Of a stretch of 64,000 bases of DNA, positions 18,913 to 32,247 are shown in pieces. Origin of the DNA: Pantoea sp. Mb-10 (GTDB lineage: Bacteria; Pseudomonadota; Gammaproteobacteria; Enterobacterales; Enterobacteriaceae); contig NZ_JAJSDX010000005.1 of NCBI RefSeq assembly GCF_021272205.1, positions 62,001-126,000 of the forward strand. The letters run 5' to 3'. The notes under the pieces were generated by a model, which made no database searches, had not been told where the DNA came from, and saw only the letters and a program-made list of their open reading frames with translations. The stretch's first letter is position 1. Every line of letters begins with the position of its first letter. A program made the position numbers and the translations under genes.

Positions 18913-20129
18913 ATGTCACTGCAAGTATCTCGTCACGATTTTGATCAATGGATGATGCCGGTTTATGCCCCTGCGGCATTTGTGCCGGTGCGTGCGGAAG
19001 GCTCAACCCTGTGGGATCAGCAGGGCAAGGCCTATATCGATTTTGCAGGTGGTATTGCGGTCAATGCGCTCGGCCATGCGCATCCTGCGCTACAGCAAGC
19101 GTTAACGGACCAGGCGGCCAAACTGTGGCACACCGGCAATGGCTATACCAATGAGCCGATTTTACGGCTGGCAAAACAGCTGATTGACGCCACCTTTGCC
19201 GATCGCGTGTTCTTTTGTAACTCCGGCGCCGAGGCCAACGAGGCCGCGCTCAAGCTGGCGCGTAAAGTGGCGCATGACCGCTTTGGCGCCGAGAAAAACG
19301 GCATTGTGGCGTTTAAAAACGCGTTTCACGGTCGCACGCTGTTTACCGTGTCGGCGGGCGGGCAGCCGGCCTATTCGCGTGATTTTGCACCGCTGCCACC
19401 GGCTATTGAACACGCGGAGTTCAATGATTTAGCCTCGGCGGCGGCGCTGATCAACGATCGTACCTGCGCGGTGATCGTGGAGCCGATTCAGGGCGAAGGG
19501 GGCGTAGTACCCGCCGATGGCGCATTTTTACGCGGATTGCGCGAGCTGTGTGACAAGCATCATGCCACGCTTATCTTCGACGAAGTGCAGAGCGGGGTCG
19601 GCCGCACGGGGTCGCTCTATGCCTATATGCACTATGGCGTCACGCCGGATGCGTTGACCACGGCCAAAGCGCTAGGCGGCGGCTTCCCCATTGGCGCGAT
19701 GCTTACGCGTGAGGATTTGGCGCAGGTCATGGGCGTGGGCACGCACGGCACCACCTATGGCGGTAACCCGCTGGCAGGCGCGGTGGCGGGCACGGTGATG
19801 TCACTGATCAATCAGCCCGATTTTCTGGCGGGCGTGTCAATGCGCCATGACTGGTTTGTTGACCAGCTGCAGGCGCTAAATCAACGTCTGCCGGTGTTCA
19901 AAGAGATACGCGGCATAGGGCTGCTGATCGGTGCCGTCCTCAACGAGGATTTTGCCGGCAAGGCGAAACAGTTCAATCTGCTGGCGGCCGAAGAGGGCGT
20001 GATGGTGCTGATTGCCGGGGCCAACGTGGTGCGTTTTGCGCCGGCGTTAAACATCAGTGAAGCCGATGTGAAAGCGGGCCTGGCGCGCTTTGAACGGGCC
20101 TGTGAGCGTATGCTCAGCGGGGCCGCATC

Positions 20130-20133
<4 letters not shown>
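18913..20133 (+). CDS. astC: Succinylornithine transaminase AstC
   Basis: Class III PLP aminotransferase for step three of the arginine succinyltransferase pathway: N2-succinylornithine plus 2-oxoglutarate give succinylglutamate semialdehyde plus glutamate. The 406-residue protein has the PLP lysine K252 ([11 protein letters not shown]), the [12 protein letters not shown] segment and [13 protein letters not shown]. The second ATG (18913) is chosen over 18907: it is eight bases from GGAG and gives the MSxxxxRxxFDxWM start seen in E. coli AstC. It is closely related to ArgD and GabT-like enzymes, but the operon fixes its identity. It overlaps astA by four bases. Confidence 0.96.
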
Positions 20134-23952
<3,819 letters not shown>

Positions 23953-23993
23953 TCGCGGGCCACGCGCGTCGGCCCGAGTTAAAAGGAGGGATT

Positions 23994-24989
23994 ATGCAGG
24001 ATTTTCTACAGCAAACCCTGTCAGGTGACCCCCCGCGTGCGCGCCGCGGCAGTACGGCGCACCTGGAGTGGGCATGGCATGGCGAAGGCATTTTATCGCT
24101 GACGCCGCATCAGGCAACGCATCAGGCGCTGGTGCTTTCAGCGGGCATTCATGGCAATGAAACGGCACCGGTAGAAATACTCAACGCGCTGCTCGCGCCG
24201 CTGTTAACCGGGGCGCGTTCGCTGGCGGTGCGACTTCTGGTGGTGCTCGGCAATCCGGCGGCGCTGCGCAGCGGCAAACGCTATCAGCAGTACGATCTCA
24301 ATCGCCTGTTCAGCGGTCGCTGGCAAAGGGTGTCGGAGCTGGCAGAGGCGCAGCGCGCGCTGCAGCTAGAGCAAGCGCTGGAAACGTTTTGGCGCACCTG
24401 CCGCGAGCATGAACAGCGTTGGCACCTGGATCTGCACACCGCGATCCGGGGCTCCTGGCATACGCGTTTTGGCGTGTTGCCGCAGCGTGAGCAGCCTTGG
24501 CCGCAGCCGTTTCTCGAGTGGCTGGCCGCTGCCGACATGGAAGCGCTGGTGTTTCATCGCGCGCCGGGCGGCACCTTTACGCACTATAGCTGTGAACATC
24601 ACGACGCCGCGAGCTGCACGCTGGAGCTGGGGAAAGCGCTACCGTTTGGGCACAACGAGCTCAGCCAGTTCACCGGGGCCCAGCAGGCGCTGGCGGCCCT
24701 ATTGTACGGCGAGGCGCTCCCACCGGTACGACAACCGCCGCGCCATTACCGCGTGGCGCAGCAAATTACGCGTCAGGGAGATGACTTTGTGTTGCACATG
24801 GATGATGAGACATTGAATTTCACCGCGTTTCCTCAAGGCACGCTGCTGGCGGAAGAGGGCAGTCAGCGCTATTACGTGCAGCAGGCGCGGGAGTTTGTGC
24901 TGTTTCCTAACCCGCACGTGGCGCCAGGCCTGCGTGCCGGGCTGATGCTGGTAGAAGAGACGCCGCAAACTCAGGCGCTGGCGCTGTAG
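23994..24989 (+). CDS. astE: Succinylglutamate desuccinylase AstE
   Basis: Final AST enzyme: zinc carboxypeptidase-like hydrolysis of succinylglutamate to succinate and glutamate. The 331-residue protein shows the zinc ligands in GIHGNETAPVE (His, Glu) and DLHTAIRGS (His), and the catalytic Glu in CTLELGKALPFG. E. coli AstE has 322 residues. It is the only gene of the operon with a real spacer (41 bp) and its own strong AAAGGAGG ribosome-binding site. A hairpin follows. Confidence 0.95.
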   Translation: MQDFLQQTLSGDPPRARRGSTAHLEWAWHGEGILSLTPHQATHQALVLSAGIHGNETAPVEILNALLAPLLTGARSLAVRLLVVLGNPAALRSGKRYQQYDLNRLFSGRWQRVSELAEAQRALQLEQALETFWRTCREHEQRWHLDLHTAIRGSWHTRFGVLPQREQPWPQPFLEWLAAADMEALVFHRAPGGTFTHYSCEHHDAASCTLELGKALPFGHNELSQFTGAQQALAALLYGEALPPVRQPPRHYRVAQQITRQGDDFVLHMDDETLNFTAFPQGTLLAEEGSQRYYVQQAREFVLFPNPHVAPGLRAGLMLVEETPQTQALAL

Positions 24990-25002
24990 CGGCGGGTCAA
25001 GT

Positions 25003-25033
25003 CCGGTTTCCTTGCATGCGGCGAGGAAACCGG
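25003..25033 (+). other. Hairpin after ast operon
   Basis: Ten-base-pair stem CCGGTTTCCT / AGGAAACCGG (25003-25012 with 25024-25033), 13 bases after astE. No T run follows; it probably protects the 3' end or helps a weak terminator. Confidence 0.55.
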
Positions 25034-25162
25034 CAGCAACTATCAGGCAGAATCACGATATTTGCTTCCTCAAAACCGACAATACCATTACAATCTTCCT
25101 TAATTTCTGCTCGATTCCCGTTTTTGTCATACTTTTTTGCATTTCTTCACGCCTTTCTTCGC

Positions 25163-25180
25163 TTTCTCTCCATGATTGAA
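25163..25180 (+). promoter_or_regulatory. BaeR-like box upstream of spy
   Basis: TTTCTCTCCATGATTGAA matches the published BaeR consensus TTTTTCTCCATDATTGGC at 15 of 18 positions. It lies about 130 bp before the spy start. In E. coli, spy is activated by BaeR and by CpxR; the nearby GTCATTTACGCTTTCACGG segment (25190-25208) contains TTTAC-like elements that could be a CpxR site on the opposite strand, but that match is weaker. Confidence 0.6.
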
Positions 25181-25308
25181 TGAATGTTGTCATTTACGCT
25201 TTCACGGCTTTACTCACCCTCTGAGTAGTTGACGTTCAGATTCGTATAGTGGTCTCCGTCGACGCGATACAGACTGTCGCAACTTTACTGATAAAAAAGG
25301 ACAATATT

Positions 25309-25800
25309 ATGCGTAAACTCACCTCTCTGTTCCTGGCTACCACGCTGGCACTGGGCGCGGCCAATATCGTCCACGCCGCTGCAGATAACCTCACGCCGCC
25401 GCCAGCAGGCAGCGAAACACCCATGCATAAACCGATGCGCCATCACGGCATGGAGATGATGTTTAAAGATCTGAATCTGACCGAGGCGCAAAAAACGCAG
25501 ATCAAGACCATCATGCGCGATGGCCACAAAGAGATGAAGCGTCCTTCCGTGGACGAGCGTAAGGCGATGCATGACATCATCGCATCCGATACTTTCGACA
25601 GTGCAAAAGCCGAGGCGCAGGCAGAAAAAATGAGCGCCGACGCCAAAGCGCGCGCGCTGCAGATGATGGAAACGCAGAACAAGATTTATAACGTGCTGAC
25701 GCCGGAGCAGAAAAAACAGTACAACGCCAACTTCGAGAAACGTCTCACGGAGAAAGGCCCTCACGAAGGCAAAATGCCGCCACCGGCTGACGCAGAATAA
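25309..25800 (+). CDS. spy: Periplasmic chaperone Spy
   Basis: ATP-independent chaperone induced by envelope stress. The 163-residue product has a signal peptide (about 1-23, cleavage near VHAA) and a helical Spy/CpxP-type core with two LTxxQ motifs (LTEAQKTQIK and LTPEQKKQYN). It is very similar to E. coli Spy (MMFKDLNLTEAQ, MHDIIASDTFD, METQNKIYNVLTPEQKKQ). The ATG at 25309 follows AAAAAAGGA and gives the MRKLT start of the family; an upstream in-frame start at 25249 would destroy the signal peptide. It is rich in Met, His and charged residues. Confidence 0.95.
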   Translation: MRKLTSLFLATTLALGAANIVHAAADNLTPPPAGSETPMHKPMRHHGMEMMFKDLNLTEAQKTQIKTIMRDGHKEMKRPSVDERKAMHDIIASDTFDSAKAEAQAEKMSADAKARALQMMETQNKIYNVLTPEQKKQYNANFEKRLTEKGPHEGKMPPPADAE

Positions 25801-25831
25801 GCCTCAGCTGACCCTCTAAGAGACCGTCAAT

Positions 25832-25878
25832 GCTGTCCAGTGTGTGAATCGCACTGGGCAGCAGGGCGGTTTTTTTTA
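25832..25878 (+). terminator. Intrinsic terminator of spy
   Basis: Stem GCTGTCCAGTG / CACTGGGCAGC (25832-25842 with 25852-25862, one mismatch), then AGGGCGG and eight T residues. The T run reaches the stop codon of the convergent cho gene, so spy and cho end tail to tail. Confidence 0.75.
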
Positions 25879-26736
25879 TAACTCAATCAGCGGAAATGCG
25901 CCTGAAAGCAGCGGGCGGCAGAGGATTTTATAGCCGTCGTGGTCAAATCCCGCGCGCGCGCGTTGAAGGGTACGCGCTTCGTCTTCGGTGCTCACCGATC
26001 CCAGCCAAAACCAGTGGTCGATAACGTGGATTTGCGTCATCTCGGGGCGGGTTTCCACGATACCGACCGGGCCTTGCCACGGCCAGCACACCACGCGCAT
26101 TTGCTCCAGCGCCGCCTGTAATCGCTGCTGATGCGCGGCCACCGGCTCGTGACCGCAGCACGCACCGGCGCAGCGCTTAAGCGCCGCGCGAAAGCAGCCG
26201 CGTCCGGGGCGGAGACTCTCAAGGCCCAGCAGCCCATGGCAAAGACGCTGCTCGTCGGCAAGGGCTTTCAGTTTTTCCAGCGCGGCAAAGCGGCTGCGAA
26301 ACAGGCCATATAAATTAGGCGAGCAGGAAAAATCGAGATCGCGCGCGTAGACCACCTGCGGGGCGCTGTCGCCCAGCTGCAAAGAGCAGAGCTGGCGATT
26401 TTTACGCAGCCGCTTATTAAACAGCGGCTGCTGCGTTTTAATCATCTGTGCTTCCAGCAGCTGTGCACCGAGATCGCCCGCCGTAGGGATCCAGCTCACG
26501 CGCCGCGCCTGGCGTAGCATACTGGCTTCGTCAGCGGTGCGGAAATGCGCCATCACCCGACTGCGCAGGTTAATGCTTTTGCCGATATACAGCGGAAGAT
26601 TTTCGCTATCGCCGTGGAAGGTGTAGACGCCGGGCACGTTGGGTAAACCGTCGAGCCATTGGCGTAAGTGTTCGGGATATTGATAGATTGCCGCCGCATC
26701 AAAATCCAGGCGGTGGCTGGCTGCGCGTCTGACCAA
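25876..26736 (-). CDS. cho: Excinuclease Cho (UvrC homolog)
   Basis: SOS-induced endonuclease that makes the 3' incision in nucleotide excision repair with UvrAB, mainly at lesions UvrC handles poorly. The 286-residue protein has an N-terminal GIY-YIG nuclease domain (GVYTFHG, LPLYIGKSINLRSRV) and the conserved segments LLEAQMIKTQQPLFNKRLRKNR, RCAGACCG and PAGFDHDGYKILCRPLLSG-like (here RAGFDHDGYKILCRPLLSG). Like E. coli Cho (295) it lacks the C-terminal half of UvrC. A LexA box lies 24 bp upstream of its start. Confidence 0.95.
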   Translation of the reverse strand: MVRRAASHRLDFDAAAIYQYPEHLRQWLDGLPNVPGVYTFHGDSENLPLYIGKSINLRSRVMAHFRTADEASMLRQARRVSWIPTAGDLGAQLLEAQMIKTQQPLFNKRLRKNRQLCSLQLGDSAPQVVYARDLDFSCSPNLYGLFRSRFAALEKLKALADEQRLCHGLLGLESLRPGRGCFRAALKRCAGACCGHEPVAAHQQRLQAALEQMRVVCWPWQGPVGIVETRPEMTQIHVIDHWFWLGSVSTEDEARTLQRARAGFDHDGYKILCRPLLSGAFPLIEL

Positions 26737-26759
26737 AACGTACTCCGATTACTGGTTGT

Positions 26760-26775
26760 CTGTCCAGTATATCAG
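26760..26775 (-). promoter_or_regulatory. LexA (SOS) box of cho
   Basis: CTGATATACTGGACAG on the minus strand: CTG-N10-CAG with an A+T-leaning centre, matching the LexA consensus core (one half is perfect ACAG, the other CTGA). It is placed 24 bp upstream of the cho start codon, where it would cover the promoter. cho is a LexA-regulon gene in E. coli. Confidence 0.75.
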
Positions 26776-26809
26776 CGCGGCTGTTTTCTCGCCAGTGGCG
26801 CAAGAATAG

Positions 26810-26837
26810 GCGTTTCTCGCCCGCTGACGAGAAACGC
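26810..26837 (-). other. Hairpin downstream of nadE
   Basis: Perfect ten-base-pair stem GCGTTTCTCG / CGAGAAACGC with an eight-base loop, 12 bp after the nadE stop and before the cho promoter. It has no T run on either strand, so it may be a terminator-like or stabilising element. Confidence 0.5.
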
Positions 26838-26848
26838 GAGGCAGGCGG

Positions 26849-27676
<828 letters not shown>

Positions 27677-27976
27677 GAACGTCTCCTCAAGTCTGTCGCC
27701 TGACGGCACCGTGCGAATGCTTTGCTAAAGCTAACGCCTCTGCCTTAAAACAACAAGCCGAACGGCGATGGGCATGGCTAATCGCCGCAATTTAAGACGA
27801 TTTTTACCCCCGCGACGTCGCGTGCGCAGCCCGGATGTTCAATTGCAGAAAGGGCGCTAACGTGAGTACCTTGAGGCATCAATGAAAAATGCAGGAAAAC
27901 GCAGCCAGTGATTTGATAAATCGAACTTTCTGTTCCAGGCTTATTCCGACATGGACAACGTATGAGGAACAACAAT

Positions 27977-28312
27977 ATGAATAAAGTGCTGGGATGTATC
28001 GCTGCCGCTATGACGCTGGCAGCTCTGTCAGGTTGTACGACTTACGATCGCGCGGAAAGCTATGTGACTAAGCCAGTGGTCAAAGATGTGAAGAAAGGCA
28101 TGACGCGTGAACAGGTGCGCCAGATTGCGGGCCCTGCTTCAACCGAAATCACCATGGTTCATGCGCGCGGTACGTGCCAGACCTACGTGATTGGCGAGCG
28201 TGATGGCAAGCAGCAGACCTACTTCGTGAGCTATAACGACACCGGTCGCGTGATGAACTACGGCTTCCAGAGCTGTAAGGATTACGATACCGATCCGCAA
28301 GCTGCGCAGTAA
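27977..28312 (+). CDS. osmE: Osmotically inducible lipoprotein OsmE
   Basis: Small envelope lipoprotein of 111 residues. It has a signal peptide with lipobox LSGC, followed by the SmpA/OmlA-type domain ([29 protein letters not shown]). It is close to E. coli OsmE (112), ending in [13 protein letters not shown] 27977 is chosen over 27962 because GAGG (27964-27967) is nine bases before it. In E. coli, osmE is induced by high osmolarity and in stationary phase through RpoS. The 300-bp upstream gap to nadE contains no other gene that I can see. Confidence 0.94.
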   Translation: MNKVLGCIAAAMTLAALSGCTTYDRAESYVTKPVVKDVKKGMTREQVRQIAGPASTEITMVHARGTCQTYVIGERDGKQQTYFVSYNDTGRVMNYGFQSCKDYDTDPQAAQ

Positions 28313-28328
28313 GCGTCGCGGAACAGAT

Positions 28329-28358
28329 AACGGCCCGTCAAAGACGGGCCGTTTTGTT
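28329..28358 (+). terminator. Intrinsic terminator of osmE
   Basis: Eleven-base-pair stem AACGGCCCGTC / GACGGGCCGTT (28329-28339 with 28343-28353) with an AAA loop and a T-rich tail. It ends just before the stop codon of the convergent gene. Confidence 0.9.
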
Positions 28359-28365
28359 TTCGGGC

Positions 28366-28758
28366 TTATAGCCCATAGGGACGTGGCACTTCCACGTAAC
28401 GCCCGCCTAACTCCCGCTCATAATAGTGACCCGCTTGCACGTAGTAGCGCTTCCCGTTGAAGTCCAGCACCCGCATGCCCCCGTCCGGCACCGTCTCTGG
28501 CGGCTGCACCATGACGTAAGTGTCACCTTGACGCTGATAATAGTGGTCGTTGAGCAAATAGTAGGTCAGACCGCCAATCAGTACCGCCGTGGCGGCATCC
28601 GGCAGGAAACGCAGCGGGCCAGGACCACCCCAGTGGCGATCGTGTGGCCAACCGCCCCAGTGCGGGCCGGGACCGTGATCCCAACCGCCGGGATAGGCAA
28701 AACTGGTGGCTGGCGCAATCAGGGTCAGCGCCAGCAGCGAGGCGATAACGTTTTTCAT
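28366..28758 (-). CDS. Small exported Tyr/Gly/Pro-rich protein (DUF6515-like)
   Basis: The 130-residue protein has a signal peptide (about 1-21, cleavage near SFAY), a Gly/His/Trp/Pro-rich segment (about 22-48, GWDHGPGPHWGGWPHDRHWG), a hydrophobic stretch (about 53-66) and two Tyr-rich repeats. The repeats, YYLLNDHYYQRQGDTYVMV and KRYYVQAGHYYERELGGRYV, are the 'YY..G.YY....Y.V' pattern of the DUF6515 family. The function is unknown; a periplasmic or surface location is likely. AGGAG precedes the ATG. It takes the place where E. coli has the katE/cedA/chb block between tcyP and osmE. Confidence 0.7.
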   Translation of the reverse strand: MKNVIASLLALTLIAPATSFAYPGGWDHGPGPHWGGWPHDRHWGGPGPLRFLPDAATAVLIGGLTYYLLNDHYYQRQGDTYVMVQPPETVPDGGMRVLDFNGKRYYVQAGHYYERELGGRYVEVPRPYGL

Positions 28759-28902
28759 GATGACTCTCCTGGTATGATGTCAGCAGAATTGGCTTTTTAT
28801 CAGCGGAGTTCAAGCGGAAAGTGCGGGATGTTTCGTCTGTTTACCACGCTTAACGCTTTCCTAACGACCTCGCCATGATTGCGATGAAATGCGCATGCGG
28901 CG

Positions 28903-28935
28903 CAAAAAAAAACGGCAGGTCATTTGACCTGCCGT
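28903..28935 (-). terminator. Intrinsic terminator of tcyP
   Basis: Minus-strand stem ACGGCAGGTCA / TGACCTGCCGT (28912-28922 with 28925-28935), loop of two bases, followed by nine T residues. It lies 23 bp after the tcyP stop. Confidence 0.93.
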
Positions 28936-28958
28936 CTGGCGCTTATGTGACCTGTGCG

Positions 28959-30350
28959 TTAGCGATGAGCCAATTCGGCGTGTTCATCGCTTTCCAGCAC
29001 GTCACGGTTGGTTTGGCCCAGCCAGCGGCTGGTGAGCGAGCCTGCGGTCATCGAGCCGTTGACGTTCAACGCGGTGCGCCCCATGTCGATGAGCGGCTCA
29101 ATGGAGATCAGCAGTGCCACCAGCGTGACCGGCAGGCCCATCGCCGGCAGCACAATGAGTGCGGCAAACGTGGCACCGCCACCAACGCCCGCCACACCGG
29201 CTGAGCTAAGAGTGACAATCCCCACCAGCATGGCAATCCACATCGGATCAAACGGGTTAATACCCACCGTTGGAGCGACCATTACGGCCAGCATGGTGGG
29301 ATAGAGACCGGCACAGCCGTTCTGGCCAATGGTGGCACCAAACGACGCTGAGAAGCTGGCGATAGATTCCGGCACGCCCAGGCGACGGGTCTGCGTTTCC
29401 ACATTCAGCGGAATACTGGCAGCGCTGGAGCGGCTGGTGAACGCGAACGTGATCACGGGCCACACTTTGCGGAAGAAGCGCAGGGGGTTGATGCCATTCA
29501 CCGACAGCAGCAGCGCGTGCACCGCGAACATGATAGCCAGACCCAGATACGAGGCCAGCACAAAGCTACCCAGCTTAATGATATCTTGCAGGTTGGAACC
29601 GGCTACCACTTTGGTCATTAGCGCCAGCACGCCGTAGGGCGTCAGCTTCATGATCAATCTGACCAGTTTCATTACCCATGACTGCAACGTATCGATCGCG
29701 ACCAGCACGCGCTCGCCTTTGGTTTTGTCATCCTTTAGCAGCTGCAGGGCAGCGACGCCAAGGAAGGCGGCAAAAATCACCACGCTGATAATGGAGGTGG
29801 GATTGGCACCGGCCATATCGGCAAACGGATTTTTAGGAATAAAGGAGAGCAGCAGCTGTGGGGTGCTGAGGTCAGCCACTTTGCCAACATAGTTGCTTTG
29901 AATCGCGCTCAGGCGTGCGGTTTCCTGCGCCCCTTGCACCAACCCTTCTGCGCTCAGGCCGAACAGGCCGGTTACTAATACGCCGACCAGCGCCGAAATG
30001 GCCGTGGTAAACAGCAGGACGCCAATGGTCAATACGCTGATTTTGCCCAGCGCCGACGCATTGTGGAGTCGGGCGACGGCGCTCAGAATGGAGGCAAACA
30101 CCAGCGGCATGACAATCATCTGCAGCAGCTGCACATAGCCATTACCGACAATGTTAAACCAGCTGATGGACGCTTTGAGCACCGCGCTGTTTTCACCGTA
30201 GATAGCCTGCAGCGCAAGGCCAAAGAGGACGCCAAACACCAGGCCGGTTAAGACGCGTTTGGACAGGCTCCAGCGCGCGCTGCCGATGCGATTAAGCAGC
30301 ACCAATAGCGCGACAAATGCCACGATATTTATGATTAAGGGGAAATCCAT
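28959..30350 (-). CDS. tcyP: L-cystine:cation symporter TcyP
   Basis: Sodium/proton-dependent cystine importer of the dicarboxylate/amino acid:cation symporter (DAACS) family. The 463-residue inner-membrane protein has about eight helices plus re-entrant loops. Family signatures are seen in the [15 protein letters not shown] serine-rich loop, [15 protein letters not shown] and the [14 protein letters not shown] hairpin. The length equals E. coli TcyP (YdjN). GGAG lies six bases before the ATG. It is monocistronic with its own terminator. In E. coli it is the major cystine uptake route and belongs to the CysB regulon; no operator was recognised here. Confidence 0.95.
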   Translation of the reverse strand: MDFPLIINIVAFVALLVLLNRIGSARWSLSKRVLTGLVFGVLFGLALQAIYGENSAVLKASISWFNIVGNGYVQLLQMIVMPLVFASILSAVARLHNASALGKISVLTIGVLLFTTAISALVGVLVTGLFGLSAEGLVQGAQETARLSAIQSNYVGKVADLSTPQLLLSFIPKNPFADMAGANPTSIISVVIFAAFLGVAALQLLKDDKTKGERVLVAIDTLQSWVMKLVRLIMKLTPYGVLALMTKVVAGSNLQDIIKLGSFVLASYLGLAIMFAVHALLLSVNGINPLRFFRKVWPVITFAFTSRSSAASIPLNVETQTRRLGVPESIASFSASFGATIGQNGCAGLYPTMLAVMVAPTVGINPFDPMWIAMLVGIVTLSSAGVAGVGGGATFAALIVLPAMGLPVTLVALLISIEPLIDMGRTALNVNGSMTAGSLTSRWLGQTNRDVLESDEHAELAHR

Positions 30351-30501
30351 ACTTAGCTCCAGCGATATGCCGCCCCGGTAAAGGGAGCGGAGAACAGTAA
30401 GTTCCCGTCAGGGAATGTCAGGAATGTTACCAGTTCACGAAAGTGCAGGCTTATACCCAAAAAGAATGGCTTATAACTTAATGCTGCAATTTGCGCTTTT
30501 T

Positions 30502-31089
30502 TTAGTCGCTTCGCGTATTGATAATGCGACCAACGCCATTTTGTAGCGTACTAAACAGCTGTTCAGGCCAACCGTTTGCACCAAACGTCGGCATCCCGGC
30601 GGGGAACCAGAGGGCGTAGCCCACCAGCGCCAGGCACAATACGCGCTCAAGCTGGTTACCTTTTTGGCTGTTGAGTACCGGAAACCGAAAACGCATGCGG
30701 ATAGGCCATAGCAGCGGTACCCCGGCGGGCGTCAGCATATCGGCGACAATATGACTTAAGTAGCCCAGCGTCATACCCTGCAGCACATCCGCTGGCAATA
30801 GCCAGTCTGCCGGTACATTAACCTGAAATAGCCAAAGGCTAACGGCCACCGCCAGTAGACTGTGGGTAAAGCCGCGATGCCCAAAGGCACGTGCAATGGG
30901 CTGTGAAATCCACTTTAGCCGCTGGCCGAGAAGCGATTTAGGGTGGTCAATATCGGGCAGCAGGCAGGTCAACAACGCAGCCGGCACCAGATGCCACCAG
31001 TCAGCGCTGGCCAGCACTGGCGTTAACTCCGCGCGCTTGGCGAAGATCGCGCTAGCAATGGCGAAAATGATATGGCCTTCGGCCGTCAT
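30502..31089 (-). CDS. ydjM: SOS-regulated inner-membrane metal-dependent hydrolase YdjM
   Basis: A 195-residue member of the DUF457/YdjM family of membrane-bound putative metal-dependent hydrolases (E. coli 196). Conserved metal-ligand-like motifs are CLLPDIDHPKS, GHRGFTHSLLA and LGYLSHIVADMLTPAGVPL, with several hydrophobic helices. The start at MTAEGH (31089) matches the family; an upstream in-frame start at 31116 falls inside the LexA box. The biochemical function is unproven. Two overlapping LexA-like boxes lie just upstream, as in E. coli where ydjM belongs to the LexA regulon. Confidence 0.92.
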   Translation of the reverse strand: MTAEGHIIFAIASAIFAKRAELTPVLASADWWHLVPAALLTCLLPDIDHPKSLLGQRLKWISQPIARAFGHRGFTHSLLAVAVSLWLFQVNVPADWLLPADVLQGMTLGYLSHIVADMLTPAGVPLLWPIRMRFRFPVLNSQKGNQLERVLCLALVGYALWFPAGMPTFGANGWPEQLFSTLQNGVGRIINTRSD

Positions 31090-31109
31090 GAGAAACCTGG
31101 CTGCAAAAA

Positions 31110-31142
31110 CTGTCAATGCATCCAGTATAGGGATTTATCCAG
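31110..31142 (-). promoter_or_regulatory. Tandem LexA boxes of ydjM
   Basis: The box nearer the gene is CTGGATGCATTGACAG (31110-31125, minus strand), a CTG-N10-CAG site with one perfect half. The outer one (31127-31142) reads CTGGATAAATCCCTAT, with only its left half intact. The paired arrangement about 20 bp before the start resembles the E. coli ydjM promoter. The rest of the 343-bp gap to hxpB has no recognised gene. Confidence 0.72.
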
Positions 31143-31392
31143 TAAATGAGAACGGTGACGGTGTAACTAAGCGTTAAAAAAGTGCTTTTTTCCCTGCTAC
31201 ACGTTGAGGCAGAAAAAGTGCGGCTATTGAACGCGTCAGCCTTTTCCCTTCCAGCGCCAGCCTGCAGCCCTGAACGTTATCCGCGATCGCGGAGGCCAGA
31301 AAAACGTCGGTGCTCATCATGAAGGGGTGAAGGACGATGGCATGAAAGGATCAGCGTCTTATTTGCGCCACGGATCGGATCTGGGTCAAGCG

Positions 31393-31417
31393 GGGCATGA
31401 GCACGATGCGCATGCCC
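31393..31417 (-). other. Stem-loop downstream of hxpB
   Basis: Inverted repeat GGGCATG / CATGCCC (31393-31399 with 31411-31417) whose loop itself pairs GCA with TGC, 16 bp past the hxpB stop. No T run, so factor-independent termination is doubtful. Confidence 0.45.
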
Positions 31418-31432
31418 TAACTGAAAGGTGAG

Positions 31433-32101
31433 TTAGTCAAAAAGATGTTCAGAACGGAGCGCCAGCAGCGAGTCCAATTTGACCTCTGCCAGCGCCCAGC
31501 GCCCATCATCGCGATGTTGGGCGGCGGGCACCACAATAGATCGCATTCGCGCGGCTTTTGTGGCGATCATGCCGTTGAACGAATCTTCGAAGGTGACGCA
31601 CTGCAGCGGATCAACATCCAGTTTCGCCGCCGCATCAAGATAGACCTGCGGATGCGGCTTACTGTAGGGCAGCGTTTCCGCTGACGCCAGCGCGGAAAAA
31701 TAGTGACGCAGATTAAAGATCTCGAGCACCCGCTCCAGCATATGCAGCGGCGAGGCGGAGGCGAGGGCGATGCGTAATCCCTGCTGCTGACAGCGCTGCA
31801 GGGCCTGCTCAACGCCCGGCAGCAGCGGACGCGTGGCTTCAATTTGCGCGAGCGTGTGCGTAATGATGCGCTCAGCAACGTCTGCCTGACTTGGCCCCTG
31901 CCAGGGAAACGCGTCATACCAGAGCCGCACCGTCTGGTCGATGCGCAGACCCAGCGTATCCGGGAGTTCGTGGCGTCGCGATACATCGACACCCACGCTG
32001 GCAAGGGTCGCCAGCTCTGCGCGATCCCACAGCGGTTCTGAATCAATCAGCAGTCCATCCATATCGAAAATAGCAGCCACTGTCGGACGACGATAAGCCA
32101 T
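31433..32101 (-). CDS. hxpB: HAD-family hexitol/sugar phosphatase HxpB (YniC)
   Basis: Haloacid-dehalogenase phosphatase acting on sugar phosphates such as 2-deoxyglucose-6-phosphate and hexitol phosphates in E. coli. The 222 residues match E. coli YniC in length. HAD motifs are motif I IFDMDGLLIDSEP (nucleophile Asp), motif II LASASPLHM, motif III lysine in SKPHPQVYLD and motif IV FEDSFNGM. GGGAG lies six bases upstream of the ATG. It is divergent from yniB, as in E. coli. Confidence 0.94.
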   Translation of the reverse strand: MAYRRPTVAAIFDMDGLLIDSEPLWDRAELATLASVGVDVSRRHELPDTLGLRIDQTVRLWYDAFPWQGPSQADVAERIITHTLAQIEATRPLLPGVEQALQRCQQQGLRIALASASPLHMLERVLEIFNLRHYFSALASAETLPYSKPHPQVYLDAAAKLDVDPLQCVTFEDSFNGMIATKAARMRSIVVPAAQHRDDGRWALAEVKLDSLLALRSEHLFD

Positions 32102-32247
32102 GTCTTACTCCCTCTTAAGATGTGTCTTTACCTTATCATGCCAGTCGTGCAAAGCCGACTTACGGCCAGGTAACGCATTTTTCAGGAAAAAAAAGCACAG
32201 TGCAGGTAGACTTAGGGGCAAAACGACATTCTGCGAAGGGAAACACC

